A stretch of DNA of 64,000 nucleotides, from the NCBI GenBank assembly GCA_003605115.1, contig QZKY01000001.1, forward strand, positions 1 to 64,000. The letters are read 5' to 3'. Below, one piece after another: positions 53,043 through 62,100 of this stretch (within the stretch, counting starts at the first letter, position 1; each line of letters starts with the position of its first letter). This DNA is from Oxalobacter sp. GTDB taxonomy: Bacteria; Pseudomonadota; Gammaproteobacteria; Burkholderiales; Burkholderiaceae_D. The notes under the pieces were generated by a model. That model saw nothing but the letters and a program-made list of their open reading frames with translations, made no database searches and had not been told where the DNA came from. The translations under genes were made by a program, and so were the position numbers.

Positions 53043-53076
53043 GGTAGTGGTTCACTTTGAATTTTAGCCTGTTACA
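53043..53076. repeat. Left terminal inverted repeat
   Basis: Starts GGTAGTGGTTCACTTTGAAT and ends TGTTACA. Compared with the right end it has one substitution in the first 20 bases, a second at base 21, and a small length difference in the T-rich middle. Confidence 0.88.
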
Positions 53077-53081
53077 AGTTG

Positions 53082-53095
53082 GTGTACATGTACAC
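53082..53095. promoter_or_regulatory. Operator-like perfect palindrome with promoter
   Basis: GTGTACATGTACAC, no spacer. A -10 box GATAAT (53104-53109) follows; TTGGTG (53079-53084) could be a weak -35 box 19 bases away. The predicted RNA start falls at about 53116-53118, on or next to the ATG at 53118, so the mRNA may be leaderless. Confidence 0.5.
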
Positions 53096-53117
53096 TTCAT
53101 TGTGATAATTTCCCCGC

Positions 53118-53339
53118 ATGGCTAAATCACCTTCAAAGGGTCGCAAAGACCTCAATCAAACCGCTTTCGCAGTCGTTCAGCAGGCGACGGGCGAGGCCGT
53201 GCCAGAAAAAGAAAGCGCCGCCCAGGAATCAGGACGGCGTGGGGGTTTAAAAGGCGGCAAGGCTAGGGCAAGCAAGCTGACAGCCGAGCAGCGGTCAGAG
53301 ATTGCTAAAAAAGCTGCGGCTAAGAGATGGGGTAAGTAG
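53118..53339 (+). CDS. Transposon passenger: small basic KGG-type protein
   Basis: 73 residues. Very basic, with RRGGLKGGKARASKLTAEQR and EIAKKAAAKRWGK at the C-terminus. The same segment type (LTxEQRxxIAxKAAxxRWG) forms the N-terminus of the P63C protein encoded opposite. No ribosome site; possibly leaderless. Its last 20 bases overlap the end of the convergent P63C gene. Nucleic-acid binding is likely from composition; role unknown. Confidence 0.75.
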   Translation: MAKSPSKGRKDLNQTAFAVVQQATGEAVPEKESAAQESGRRGGLKGGKARASKLTAEQRSEIAKKAAAKRWGK

Positions 53340-54318
53340 GGATGTCCAGTGACAACTGGCCTCCGAACCTTTCCGCGATCTTTGTCTCATAGGTAGCTTT
53401 ATCCTTAGAAGACTCAGCCATTTCTAAGACCCTGCCAAGCTGCATTCTCAAAGCCCGCGCACCAATTTCATTTAGGAATTGAAATAATTTTTTGTTACGG
53501 TCGCCACTCGATGTTTTTGCCTGACGCAGTAATTCAAGTAATTTCCCGTTACTTTTAGCGAGCGGCGCATAAATGTGGTCAACTGTTAAATGCATTTCTT
53601 TCCAGTTCTTTCCCCTTTGGGGTGGCGTAATCTTATATAGTCGTTGCCACTCGACATATAACTCTGTTGGGAATTCTTTTTCGTATTTTTTTGCCTCTTC
53701 AATGACATATGCCTTAAAGGCAGAAATAACTTCTTCGACGGTCGGGTTATATCCAGCTAGCGCATAGACAAGCCCTTTAATACCAGCTTTGGCAGAAGCC
53801 CCCAAAATAATACGCGCCTGCTTCGCAAGTTTCTCTTGATTTGATTTTAGCTTTCCATCATTTTCCGCCCTAACAATCGAGTGGCAAATATCAATCAAAA
53901 TTGATACATCGTACCCGTAAACTTTTGATTGAGCTGGAGCGTTCTCGCCCGCGCGAAGGCTTTGAAAAATAAGGGGATTTTCAATTTTTTCAGCTAGTTC
54001 TTGCCCGATGTATTCAGAGATTGTTTTACCTTTGATGAATGTAGAAAATCTACTTCCACCCTCTGTATAGCCAAGAGCCGCCCCCATGCCACGTTGGCTG
54101 ATAACAGCAGTTTTTGCTGTGTCATTCAATACATAGCACTCAACATTAGACCCAAACTCTTTATTAAAATTACCCTTGTGTGTCGCTATTGGTAATTTTG
54201 TACCCCATCTTGCGACCGCCGCCTTTTCTGCAATTTTTCTGCGTTGTTCCGGTGTTAATGCATTAGCCCTTGCCACACCGCCTTTTGCCTTGCTTTCATC
54301 TTTTTCAGAGTTTCCCAT
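53320..54318 (-). CDS. Transposon passenger: P63C-domain protein
   Basis: 332 residues. Residues about 9-39 (SKAKGGVARANALTPEQRRK, then IAEKAAVARWG) match the KGG-type segment of the partner gene. The body has the P63C-like pattern: ISQRGMGAALGYTEG, YGYDVSILIDICHSIVRAEN, SNQEKLAKQARIILGASAKA and GIKGLVYALAGYNPTVEEV. P63C proteins are of phage origin and resemble antirepressors; the molecular role is unknown. Lower GC and different codons from the flanks. Its start codon overlaps one of four TGCTTGCA sites upstream. Confidence 0.8.
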   Translation of the reverse strand: MGNSEKDESKAKGGVARANALTPEQRRKIAEKAAVARWGTKLPIATHKGNFNKEFGSNVECYVLNDTAKTAVISQRGMGAALGYTEGGSRFSTFIKGKTISEYIGQELAEKIENPLIFQSLRAGENAPAQSKVYGYDVSILIDICHSIVRAENDGKLKSNQEKLAKQARIILGASAKAGIKGLVYALAGYNPTVEEVISAFKAYVIEEAKKYEKEFPTELYVEWQRLYKITPPQRGKNWKEMHLTVDHIYAPLAKSNGKLLELLRQAKTSSGDRNKKLFQFLNEIGARALRMQLGRVLEMAESSKDKATYETKIAERFGGQLSLDIPTYPIS

Positions 54319-54402
54319 GCAAGCATCCTTTTAGAAAGTTGTGCTTGCATTTTAAGTACTCACAAACGAAAATGCAAGCATTTGGCTGGATTTATGCTTG
54401 CA
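54318..54402. promoter_or_regulatory. Four-copy TGCTTGCA operator array
   Basis: TGCAAGCA at 54318-54325 (overlapping the P63C start codon), TGCTTGCA at 54342-54349, TGCAAGCA at 54373-54380 and TGCTTGCA at 54395-54402. Copies 2 and 3 belong to a perfect inverted repeat TGCTTGCATTTT / AAAATGCAAGCA. The array fills the gap between the divergent P63C and transposase genes and may govern both. Confidence 0.7.
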
Positions 54403-54458
54403 TTTATTATGTTTCAGCGTACAATACCATAAAGAACTAAATGCTTGAGGGTGGCAGA

Positions 54459-55301
54459 ATGAACAAACTGGATACCAAGAAACGGGCGCAAATACTGGCA
54501 ATGCTAGTCGAGGGAAATGGCATCAATTCGACCTGCCGTATGAGTGGCGCTGCCAAAAACACAGTTCTCAAGCTGCTGGCCGATGTTGGTTGTGCCTGCT
54601 CTGCCTATCAAGATCGCGTCATGCGCGGCCTGAAATGCCGAAAGATGCAATGCGATGAAATCTGGTCGTTTGTCGGTATGAAAGAAAAGAACGTGCCGGA
54701 TGAATTACAGGGCGTATTAGGCTATGGCGACGTGTACACCTGGACGGCAATTGATGCCGATACAAAACTGATTCCTTGCTGGCATGTAGGAACACGCGAT
54801 GCGGTATCCGCAAACGCATTTATCGGCGATTTGGCGTCACGCCTTGCAAATCGAATTCAACTCACCACAGACGGCCACAAAGTCTATATGCAGGCAGTAG
54901 AGAACCATTTTGCAGGCGACATTGACTATGCCATGCTTATCAAGCTGTACGGCAATACAGGGATTCCAGAGGATGCGCAGAGGCGCTACAGCCCCGCAGA
55001 ATGCACCGGATTTGATGTCAAGAAGATCAACGGCAAGCCAGAAGAAGCCTGCATTTCGACAAGCTATGTCGAACGGGCTAACCTGACCATGAGGATGGGC
55101 ATGCGCCGCTTTACCCGCCTAACCAACGCATTCAGTAAGAAGCTGGAAAACCATATGCACGCCATAAGCCTGCACTTTATGTACTATAACTTTTGCAGGA
55201 TTCATAAGACTTTGCGGGTCACCCCAGCTATGGAAGCAGGCATTTCAGACCACGTTTGGGACTTAGAAGAAGTGGTTATGATGATGGATACGAATGTGTA
55301 A
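54459..55301 (+). CDS. IS1-family-like transposase
   Basis: 280 residues from ATG 54459, preceded by GAGGGTGG; an ATG at 54441 is possible. N-terminal helix-turn-helix (MLVEGNGINSTCRMSGAAKN), then DDE residues by inspection: Asp66 (QCDEIWSF), Asp138 (TTDGHKVY) and Glu205 (SYVERANLTMRMGMRRF), with the C-terminal YNFCRIHKTLRVTPAM. A single uninterrupted frame, unlike the frameshifted insA-insB of classical IS1, as in ISMhu11-type members. Its stop codon lies within the right inverted repeat. Confidence 0.85.
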   Translation: MNKLDTKKRAQILAMLVEGNGINSTCRMSGAAKNTVLKLLADVGCACSAYQDRVMRGLKCRKMQCDEIWSFVGMKEKNVPDELQGVLGYGDVYTWTAIDADTKLIPCWHVGTRDAVSANAFIGDLASRLANRIQLTTDGHKVYMQAVENHFAGDIDYAMLIKLYGNTGIPEDAQRRYSPAECTGFDVKKINGKPEEACISTSYVERANLTMRMGMRRFTRLTNAFSKKLENHMHAISLHFMYYNFCRIHKTLRVTPAMEAGISDHVWDLEEVVMMMDTNV

Positions 55302-55329
55302 CAAAAAAGATTCAAACTGAACCACTACC
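55297..55329. repeat. Right terminal inverted repeat
   Basis: Read inward from 55329 it starts GGTAGTGGTTCAGTTTGAAT and ends TGTTACA. It includes the transposase stop codon. Confidence 0.88.
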
Positions 55330-55337
55330 AGCAAATG
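55330..55337. repeat. Target-site duplication, right copy
   Basis: AGCAAATG, identical to 53035-53042. Confidence 0.9.
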
Positions 55338-55383
55338 TGAACCCATGAAAAAAGGCATTTCCTTATGTATAATGCCGTGTTCC

Positions 55384-55473
55384 GGAAGAGTGGCAGAGTG
55401 GTTGAATGCACCGGTCTTGAAAACCGGCGAGGGTGAGAGCCCTTCGTGAGTTCGAATCTCACCTCTTCCGCCA
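55384..55473 (+). tRNA. serT: tRNA-Ser(UGA), with encoded CCA
   Basis: Acceptor arms GGAAGAG and CTCTTCC, anticodon arm CCGGT-CTTGAAA-ACCGG with anticodon TGA, a long variable arm (GAGGGTGAGAGCCCTTC) as in class II tRNAs, the T arm GTGAG-TTCGAAT-CTCAC, discriminator G and CCA at 55471-55473. The long variable arm and anticodon identify serine. Transposon end 55329 is 54 bases upstream. Confidence 0.97.
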
Positions 55474-55491
55474 GCTTCACCCACCTCAGCT

Positions 55492-56649
55492 TTATTCCAC
55501 CAAAAACATCTCCTGCAAATCCGTGAGAAACCGGCAGCCCAGTGCCGTCGGCTTGATGATGGCATGATCGCGGTACAGCAAGCCTTTTGCTTCCGCTTGT
55601 TTCAAAGTTGACTCGATTTCAGTGATGGATGTCCCTGTTCGTTCCCCATACAGATACGGTGGGAAACCGTCTGTCAGACGCAGCGCGTTGAGCATGAATT
55701 CAAACCCCAATGCTTTCCGAGTGACTTCGTGGCGTTCGTGCACAGGCCGCCGTTGCAAAGCGTGTTCGATATAGGTTTGCGGCTGAGGATAACGCGCTTC
55801 GCGGACGATGCGATTCGGAAAAGAAATCTTTGAATGCGCGCCTGCGCCGATGCCGAGGTAATCGCCAAACAGCCAGTAATTGAGATTGTGCCGGCACTGG
55901 CGTCCGGGTTGTGCATACGCCGACACCTCATAATGCTGGTAACCAGCGCCTGCGGTGAGCGATTCGATCATGTCTTGCATGTCCGCACTAGTTTCATCAT
56001 CGGGTAAAACTGGCGGATATTTCGCAAACACCGTGTTGGGTTCCATCGTTAAATGATAGAGCGACAGATGCGGCGGTGAAAAACGGATGGCCGTTTCGAT
56101 GTCGTGCTGTGCCTGCGCGAGCGTTTGCGATGGCAAGGCATACATCACATCGAGATTGAAATTATCGAAGTGTTGATGTGCCATCTCCACTGCCCGTTTC
56201 GCTTCATTGTCATCGTGAATGCGGCCGATCAATTTCAAATGCGTGCTGTTAAAGCTTTGTATGCCGATGGATAGCCGGTTGATGCCACTCTCACGAAAGG
56301 ACTTGAACTTCGCCGATTCGACCGTGCCGGGATTGGCTTCCATCGTGATTTCTGCGCCAGCCTCCAGTGGTAGCAAAGCGCGCACATCTGAGAGCAGACG
56401 ATCCAGACCCGCCGCAGAAAGCAGGCTGGGGGTGCCACCGCCAATGAAAACGGTGTGCACCTTGCGCCCCCAGATGTCTGGCAAAGCGGTTTCCAGATCG
56501 GCACGCAGTGCATCGAGATATGTGTCTTCCGGAATGGGGTTTTGTGCTGCGTGGGAATTGAAGTCGCAATAAGGACACTTTTGCACGCACCAGGGGAAGT
56601 GGATGTATAAGGATAGCGGCGGCAAAGTGGTGAGTTGAAGCGGTAGCAT
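55492..56649 (-). CDS. hemW: Heme chaperone HemW (radical SAM, HemN-like)
   Basis: 385 residues. Radical SAM motif WCVQKCPYCDF with Cys21, 25 and 28, then GGGTPSLLSAAGLDRLLSDV, TMEANPGTVE, GINRLSIGIQSFN and a C-terminal HemN-type domain. It lacks the N-terminal extension of true HemN; the family is now seen as a heme chaperone for respiratory enzymes. Last gene of the PP2C-rph-rdgB-hemW group. Confidence 0.93.
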   Translation of the reverse strand: MLPLQLTTLPPLSLYIHFPWCVQKCPYCDFNSHAAQNPIPEDTYLDALRADLETALPDIWGRKVHTVFIGGGTPSLLSAAGLDRLLSDVRALLPLEAGAEITMEANPGTVESAKFKSFRESGINRLSIGIQSFNSTHLKLIGRIHDDNEAKRAVEMAHQHFDNFNLDVMYALPSQTLAQAQHDIETAIRFSPPHLSLYHLTMEPNTVFAKYPPVLPDDETSADMQDMIESLTAGAGYQHYEVSAYAQPGRQCRHNLNYWLFGDYLGIGAGAHSKISFPNRIVREARYPQPQTYIEHALQRRPVHERHEVTRKALGFEFMLNALRLTDGFPPYLYGERTGTSITEIESTLKQAEAKGLLYRDHAIIKPTALGCRFLTDLQEMFLVE

Positions 56650-56717
56650 TGAGAATCACAAAATCATGTAAGTTTGCTGACTTGATTGTACCTTCCCCCT
56701 GTCAGGGGGAGGGGATG

Positions 56718-57302
56718 TTAACGCAATTTGTCGATCAGTACACGCAAAGCTTGTCCGCGATGCGAGAGTCTGTTTTTTTCATCGGGCGACAGTTCAGCAG
56801 CCGTTTTGCCCAAGGCAGGGATCAGAAAGTAAGGGTCGTAACCAAAACCGTTGTTGCCGCGCGGGGTGTCGATGATTTCACCCCGCCAGCTTCCTTCGGC
56901 AATCACCGGTTGCGGATCGTCCGCGTGGCGCACATACACCAGCACGCAATAGTAACTTGCCGATTTATTCGGGCTTGCAGCCAAATCCGCAATCAGTTTT
57001 TGATTGTTGCGATCATCGGATTTGGGTTCCCCCGCATAACGCGCCGATTGCACACCCGGCGCGCCACCCAGCGCATCCACGCAAATGCCGGAATCGTCTG
57101 CCATCGCTGGCAAGCCCGTTATGCGGGAAGCATGACGTGCTTTGGTCAACGCGTTTTCGATAAATGTGAGGAAAGGTTCCTCCGCTTCAGGCACGCCGTA
57201 TTCGGACTGTGCATGCACCGTGACCCCAAGCGGCGAAAACATCTCGCCAAACTCTTTCAGCTTGCCAGCATTGTTGGAAGCGACAACGATTTTTCGGGTC
57301 AT
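56718..57302 (-). CDS. rdgB: dITP/XTP pyrophosphatase RdgB (HAM1)
   Basis: 194 residues. KIVVASNNAGKLKEFGEM at the start, LPAMADDSGICVDALGGAPG in the middle, GNNGFGYDPYFLIPALGKT and NRLSHRGQAL at the end are the HAM1 signatures. It clears non-canonical purine triphosphates. It starts 12 bases after the rph stop. Confidence 0.96.
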   Translation of the reverse strand: MTRKIVVASNNAGKLKEFGEMFSPLGVTVHAQSEYGVPEAEEPFLTFIENALTKARHASRITGLPAMADDSGICVDALGGAPGVQSARYAGEPKSDDRNNQKLIADLAASPNKSASYYCVLVYVRHADDPQPVIAEGSWRGEIIDTPRGNNGFGYDPYFLIPALGKTAAELSPDEKNRLSHRGQALRVLIDKLR

Positions 57303-57314
57303 GCTGGGTCGTGC

Positions 57315-58061
57315 CTATTTGACCGGAAGACCGAGCGCCGCTTTTTGAATCCTGATGAGTTCCGCGATGCCTTTTTGTGCGAGATCGAGCAAACGGTTCA
57401 TTGTGACGCGATCAAAGGCTTCGCCTTCCGCTGTGCCCTGCACTTCGATGAAGTTGCCCGCATCCGTCATGACGACGTTCATGTCGGTGTCGCAGTTGGA
57501 ATCTTCGGTGTAATCCAGATCCAGCACCGGCACACCTTGATACACCCCTACAGAAATCGCCGCAACAAAATGTTTTAACGGGATAGCAGGAAGATGCTTG
57601 TGCAGCACCAGTTGGGAAAAGGCATCGTATGCCGCGACCATCGCACCGGTAATCGCGGCGGTGCGTGTGCCACCGTCCGCCTGGATGACGTCGCAATCGA
57701 GATGCAAGGTGCGTTCACCAATGGCGTTCAAGTCAAAAGCTGCTCGCAAGGAGCGTCCAATGAGACGCTGAATTTCCTGCGTTCTGCCGGATTGCCGTCC
57801 GCGCGCAGCTTCGCGATCCATGCGTGTGTGCGTGGATCGGGGCAACATGCCGTATTCAGCAGTCATCCACCCCTGCCCTTTTCCTTTCAAAAATCCGGGA
57901 ACGTTTTCGGCAATGCTGGCGGTGCATATCACTCGTGTGTCACCGAATGCAGCCAACACAGAGCCTTCTGCATGCTTGGTGAAATGGCGCGTGAGCGTGA
58001 TAGCGCGCAAAGCATCGTGAGCCCGCCCCTCGTGTCGTGCAATGGTCGTCATGCGCATCAT
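57315..58061 (-). CDS. rph: Ribonuclease PH
   Basis: 248 residues; three in-frame ATGs near the start (58061, 58058, 58052). Signatures: [57 protein letters not shown] and [20 protein letters not shown]. It trims tRNA 3' ends by phosphorolysis. Full length, without the C-terminal frameshift of E. coli K-12. Its first ATG overlaps the PP2C stop by 4 bases, so translation is probably coupled. Confidence 0.96.
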   Translation of the reverse strand: MMRMTTIARHEGRAHDALRAITLTRHFTKHAEGSVLAAFGDTRVICTASIAENVPGFLKGKGQGWMTAEYGMLPRSTHTRMDREAARGRQSGRTQEIQRLIGRSLRAAFDLNAIGERTLHLDCDVIQADGGTRTAAITGAMVAAYDAFSQLVLHKHLPAIPLKHFVAAISVGVYQGVPVLDLDYTEDSNCDTDMNVVMTDAGNFIEVQGTAEGEAFDRVTMNRLLDLAQKGIAELIRIQKAALGLPVK

Positions 58062-58993
58062 TCTTTCGGGAATTGGAGACGGTTAGTTTGATAAATCGCG
58101 TTGCGAATTTCTTCGATGGCCTTTTCGATTTCCTTGTCGTCCACGGTTCCGCCAATAACACCACCGCCATCGTTCGGTTCTGTTTGAATCATGGACGTCA
58201 CTTCGCCCACTTGCAGGGTGTTTGTCGAAATGGTGGAGTCGTCTTTCAGGCTGTTTGAGCCCAGCCACATCACCGCCAAGGCTGTCGCGTTGTCGCTGTT
58301 GATCCCTGCAACGGAAATGGCTTTGTTGAGTAATTCCGGCACGACGCGCACGATGGTGTTATCCGTAAATTTACGGGCGATCAGATGATCCGGTATGACG
58401 GACCACAAACCATCGGAACATAAAAAGATCACATCACCCGGCATCAGCGATGCTCGGCGGGAGGTTTCCACGATGGGCGCATTGCTCGAACCCAGGCAAT
58501 TGAAGAGTTTGTGACGCTCTGGATGGGACTCTCGTTCATTTGCACTAACTTTGCCTTGGGATACCAGCGAAGCAATGCGCGAATGATCCTGCGTACGCGT
58601 CAGCACCTGACCTTTGCGAATCCAGTAAAGACGCGAATCGCCACAATGCGCCCAAATGGCTTCATTGTGCTGAATCAGGCACGCCACAATGGTGGTGCGC
58701 GGCGTTTCAGGCAGTTTGTGCAGCTCAGCATACCGGTGAATTTCGCGGTGCGCCGCATAAAAACAATCTTCCAGAAAGCGTTCCGGTCGCTTGATGGTTG
58801 GCGTGGCCTGTTGCTGGAACATGGTGCCGATGGTTTGCATCGCAATCGTCGCTGCCATTTCGCCACGTAGATGTCCGCCCATTCCGTCGGCGAGCAACAA
58901 CAATAGCGCATCGCGGGTGAATATGTACCCCATTCGATCTTGATTGATTTTACGTGCACCGATCCGGCTTTCTTGATAGACAGAAAATTGCAT
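58058..58993 (-). CDS. PP2C-type serine/threonine phosphatase
   Basis: 311 residues. PPM motifs: the N-terminal [30 protein letters not shown] (metal-binding Asp), [26 protein letters not shown] and SDNATALAV. The last 60 residues are a charged tail outside the domain. Probably reverses phosphorylation by a Ser/Thr kinase not seen in this window. First gene of the operon with rph, rdgB and hemW. Confidence 0.92.
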   Translation of the reverse strand: MQFSVYQESRIGARKINQDRMGYIFTRDALLLLLADGMGGHLRGEMAATIAMQTIGTMFQQQATPTIKRPERFLEDCFYAAHREIHRYAELHKLPETPRTTIVACLIQHNEAIWAHCGDSRLYWIRKGQVLTRTQDHSRIASLVSQGKVSANERESHPERHKLFNCLGSSNAPIVETSRRASLMPGDVIFLCSDGLWSVIPDHLIARKFTDNTIVRVVPELLNKAISVAGINSDNATALAVMWLGSNSLKDDSTISTNTLQVGEVTSMIQTEPNDGGGVIGGTVDDKEIEKAIEEIRNAIYQTNRLQFPKE

Positions 58994-59122
58994 GTGACGA
59001 GTCTAAGGTTAGGCTTTGATTGAAAAGATAACAACAACACTGCGCCGTAGCTGATCTGATACTACACAGCAACAACTGATATTGCAATGTCAATGTCCGA
59101 AGTAAGACCGAATGTGTAGGTT

Positions 59123-59941
59123 TTACATCGTTTTGTTGAGCAAGGTCATGGGCGCGAACAAGCGCTGCATCTGTGGATTGGCTATAAACGAGAGGTTATA
59201 GGGGTGTTCCGAAACATCTTGAGGAAAGGACGCGGCTTCGGGCATGACACTGAGACGTTCGGCGATTTTCCCCCACAGCACGAGTTGCGGCAAGGCTTGC
59301 TTTGCTTGCCCCGCATGCTCGGCCAAGGACGTGAAAACGGTTTTTAAAAACGGTTCCCAAGCTCGCGATTCTTTTGCAGGCGGCACGTGCGCGCGATAAA
59401 CGAGTGTCGCGTTGAGCAGTAAAAAACCGTGACGATGCAAATTATCTTGGAGTTCGGCCAGCGTTTGAATCATGGTGGAGCTGCTGGATTGCGCTTGTTG
59501 TGCAATGCCGCTTAACGCATCGCCCGTTGTCTGGCTAACCGATAGCCGCCCATCTGCCACCAGCAGCATTTTCATGAAGTTGCGCAGTGAAGTGGCACGG
59601 TTGACGCGTTTTGACAAACCCTTCTCCGACCACAATTCCTGCACGGCGCCATCCATGAAACAAAATCCACTCGCACTCTCGGCGCGTGGATAAGGGCCCT
59701 CCCCGACCAGCACATGGCGTACGGCCTGGAGCGGTTGGGAAAACGCCGCAAAAATGCGTCCTTGGTTCGGCAAATAATCATCCCGAACCAAGTCAGGGAG
59801 ATAAACTGGATCAGATTCCGCCACCGCTTCCAGGCCAGCGAGCAAGGTTGAATGCCAACTGGAATGCGTTCGGTTCACTGCCTCGCGCAGCGCTTGGGGA
59901 ATATCACGCGGAACAAAAGTTGAAGGCATGCGTTTGGCCAT
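59123..59941 (-). CDS. Uracil-DNA glycosylase-superfamily protein lacking the usual catalytic Asp
   Basis: 272 residues. VRHVLVGEGPYPRAESASGF corresponds to the UNG segment containing GQDPYH, but Asp is replaced by Gly82. The uracil-contact region follows as FCFMDGAVQELW, LLLNATLVYRAH fits the LLLN segment, and SEHPYNLSF stands where UNG has HPSPLS. So the fold is probably kept while the standard hydrolytic residue is not. Its ATG overlaps the last base of the uvrB stop codon (TAATG), linking it to nucleotide-excision repair. Confidence 0.75.
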   Translation of the reverse strand: MAKRMPSTFVPRDIPQALREAVNRTHSSWHSTLLAGLEAVAESDPVYLPDLVRDDYLPNQGRIFAAFSQPLQAVRHVLVGEGPYPRAESASGFCFMDGAVQELWSEKGLSKRVNRATSLRNFMKMLLVADGRLSVSQTTGDALSGIAQQAQSSSSTMIQTLAELQDNLHRHGFLLLNATLVYRAHVPPAKESRAWEPFLKTVFTSLAEHAGQAKQALPQLVLWGKIAERLSVMPEAASFPQDVSEHPYNLSFIANPQMQRLFAPMTLLNKTM

Positions 59942-62031
59942 TACTTTTTCATGATGGTGTTGAGGTAATCCGGAATTGCCGCGCCGAAAAGCCTTTCCTT
60001 CAATCGTTTCAATTCGTCTCTGGCAAGTGCGGCCTCTTCGAATTCCAGGTTCTTCGCGTGGTCATGCATTTCTTTTTCAAGTCGCTTGATTTCCTTGCTG
60101 ATTTGCTTTTCCGTCATTGCTTCGTATTTCGCTGTTTCCTGGGCGACTTGCAACACCTCTCGCGCATCTTCGACGTTGTAAATGTCGATCATGTCACGAA
60201 TACTCTTGACGATGGTGGTCGGCGTGATGTTGTGCAATTTGTTAAAAGCGATTTGCTTTGTACGACGGCGTTCTGTTTCGTCGATGGCGCGTTTCATTGA
60301 GTCGGTAATGCGGTCTGCATACAGGATCGCCGTGCCATGCAAATTGCGTGCTGCACGCCCGATGGTTTGAATGAGGCTGCGCTCTGAACGCAAGAAACCT
60401 TCCTTGTCTGCATCCAGAATGGCGACCAGCGAGACTTCCGGGAGATCCAGGCCCTCGCGCAAGAGGTTGATGCCGACCAGTACGTCAAATTTCCCCAAGC
60501 GGAGATCACGCAGGATTTCAACGCGCTCGACGGTATCGATGTCACTGTGCAGATAACGTACCTTGATGCCATTCTCGGTGAAGAAGTCCGTCAACTGTTC
60601 GGACATTCGCTTCGTCAGCGTGGTGACCAGCACGCGTTCATCCGCATTCACGCGCTTGCGGATTTCATGCATCAGATCATCCACCTGAGTGCTGGCGGGT
60701 CGCACGATGATTTCCGGATCTACCAAGCCCGTTGGACGCACCAGTTGCTCCACCACTTGTCCGGCATGTTGCGCCTCATAATTGGCGGGTGTGGCCGAGA
60801 CAAAAACCGTCTGACGCATGCGCGTTTCAAACTCATCGAAACGCAAGGGACGATTATCCAGCGCGGACGGCAAACGAAAACCATAATCGACCAGATTCAC
60901 CTTGCGAGAACGATCCCCGTTGTACATGCCATTGAGCTGGCCGATCAGCACATGCGATTCGTCAAGGAACATCAGGGCATCTTTAGGCATGTAGTCAACG
61001 AGTGTCGGCGGCGGTTCACCAGGCTTGCCGCCGCTCAGATGGCGTGAATAGTTTTCGATCCCTTTGGTGAAGCCAATTTGATCCAGCATTTCCAGATCAA
61101 AACGCGTGCGTTGCTCCAGGCGTTGCTCCTCCACGAGTTTGTTTTCCTTGCGCAGCCATTCGAGCCGCTCGCGCAATTCATCCTTGATGGTTTCAATGGC
61201 GCGCAATACCGTCGCACGCGGCGTCACATAATGCGAGCCTGGATAAAACGTGAAGCGTTGAATCTTTTGCTTGACCTTGCCAGTAAGCGGATCAAACAGT
61301 TGCAGGCTGTCGACTTCGTCATCGAAAAGATCAACACGCACGGCGAGTTCCGCGTGTTCCGCCGGAAAAATATCAATGGTATCGCCGCGCACGCGGAAGG
61401 TGCCGCGGTCGAAATCCACGTCATTGCGCTTGTATTGCATCTGAATGAGGCGCGCAATGATGTCACGCTGCGCCGCCTTGTCGCCCTGACGCAGCGACAA
61501 AATCATCTGGTGATACTCGTCCGGGTTGCCGATACCGTATATCGCGGAAACGGTGGCTACGATCACCACGTCACGCCGTTCCATCAGTGACTTGGTGCAA
61601 GAGAGGCGCATCTGTTCGATATGCTCGTTGATCGACGAGTCTTTTTCGATGTAAAGGTCGCGCTGGGGCACGTAGGCTTCTGGCTGGTAGTAATCGTAAT
61701 AACTGACGAAGTACTCGACTGCATTTTCGGGAAAAAACTCGCGGAATTCGCTATAGAGCTGCGCGGCCAGGGTTTTGTTGGGGGCAAAAACAATGGCGGG
61801 ACGCCCGGTTCGGGCAATCACGTTCGCCATGGTGAAGGTTTTGCCGGATCCCGTAACACCCAGGAGCGTCTGGAATGACAAGCCATCCTCAATTCCCTCG
61901 ACAAGCTTCTCAATCGCCTCGGGCTGGTCGCCGGATGGAGGGAACGGCTGGTACAATTTGAACGGAGAATTGGGGAATTCGATAAATTTAGATTCATCGA
62001 TTTTTCCCTGAACCCTGGTTAACTCTGCCAT
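59941..62031 (-). CDS. uvrB: UvrABC excinuclease subunit B
   Basis: 696 residues. [20 protein letters not shown], Walker [14 protein letters not shown], the beta-hairpin region [55 protein letters not shown], helicase motifs [14 protein letters not shown] and [18 protein letters not shown], and a C-terminal UVR domain ([20 protein letters not shown]). It loads onto damaged DNA after UvrA and recruits UvrC. No LexA box is evident upstream (62032-62100). Confidence 0.97.
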   Translation of the reverse strand: MAELTRVQGKIDESKFIEFPNSPFKLYQPFPPSGDQPEAIEKLVEGIEDGLSFQTLLGVTGSGKTFTMANVIARTGRPAIVFAPNKTLAAQLYSEFREFFPENAVEYFVSYYDYYQPEAYVPQRDLYIEKDSSINEHIEQMRLSCTKSLMERRDVVIVATVSAIYGIGNPDEYHQMILSLRQGDKAAQRDIIARLIQMQYKRNDVDFDRGTFRVRGDTIDIFPAEHAELAVRVDLFDDEVDSLQLFDPLTGKVKQKIQRFTFYPGSHYVTPRATVLRAIETIKDELRERLEWLRKENKLVEEQRLEQRTRFDLEMLDQIGFTKGIENYSRHLSGGKPGEPPPTLVDYMPKDALMFLDESHVLIGQLNGMYNGDRSRKVNLVDYGFRLPSALDNRPLRFDEFETRMRQTVFVSATPANYEAQHAGQVVEQLVRPTGLVDPEIIVRPASTQVDDLMHEIRKRVNADERVLVTTLTKRMSEQLTDFFTENGIKVRYLHSDIDTVERVEILRDLRLGKFDVLVGINLLREGLDLPEVSLVAILDADKEGFLRSERSLIQTIGRAARNLHGTAILYADRITDSMKRAIDETERRRTKQIAFNKLHNITPTTIVKSIRDMIDIYNVEDAREVLQVAQETAKYEAMTEKQISKEIKRLEKEMHDHAKNLEFEEAALARDELKRLKERLFGAAIPDYLNTIMKK

Positions 62032-62100
62032 TTACATCGGACCTTTGCTATTATTCAAGTCTTGCGCTGACCGTCCTTTGCGCTAAAAACGAATCCTATC

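Larger units (their letters stand above)
53043..55329. mobile_element. Complete IS1-family-like transposon with two passenger genes
   Basis: 2287 bases. Ends: GGTAGTGGTTCACTTTGAAT on the left and the inverse of GGTAGTGGTTCAGTTTGAAT on the right, with the similarity running over about 33 bases. Both sides are flanked by the 8-base duplication AGCAAATG. The GGTrrTG ends and 8-base duplication fit the IS1 family, as does the single-frame transposase (54459-55301). Passengers: a small KGG-type gene (53118-53339) and a P63C-domain gene (53320-54318). Both ends and the transposase look intact, so it may be a recent insertion. Confidence 0.88.

Noticed and set aside
55384-55473. tRNA-Ser as attachment site of an integrative island
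   Set aside because: No integrase gene and no repeat of the tRNA 3' end near 53040; the transposon's own 8-base duplication explains the insertion.
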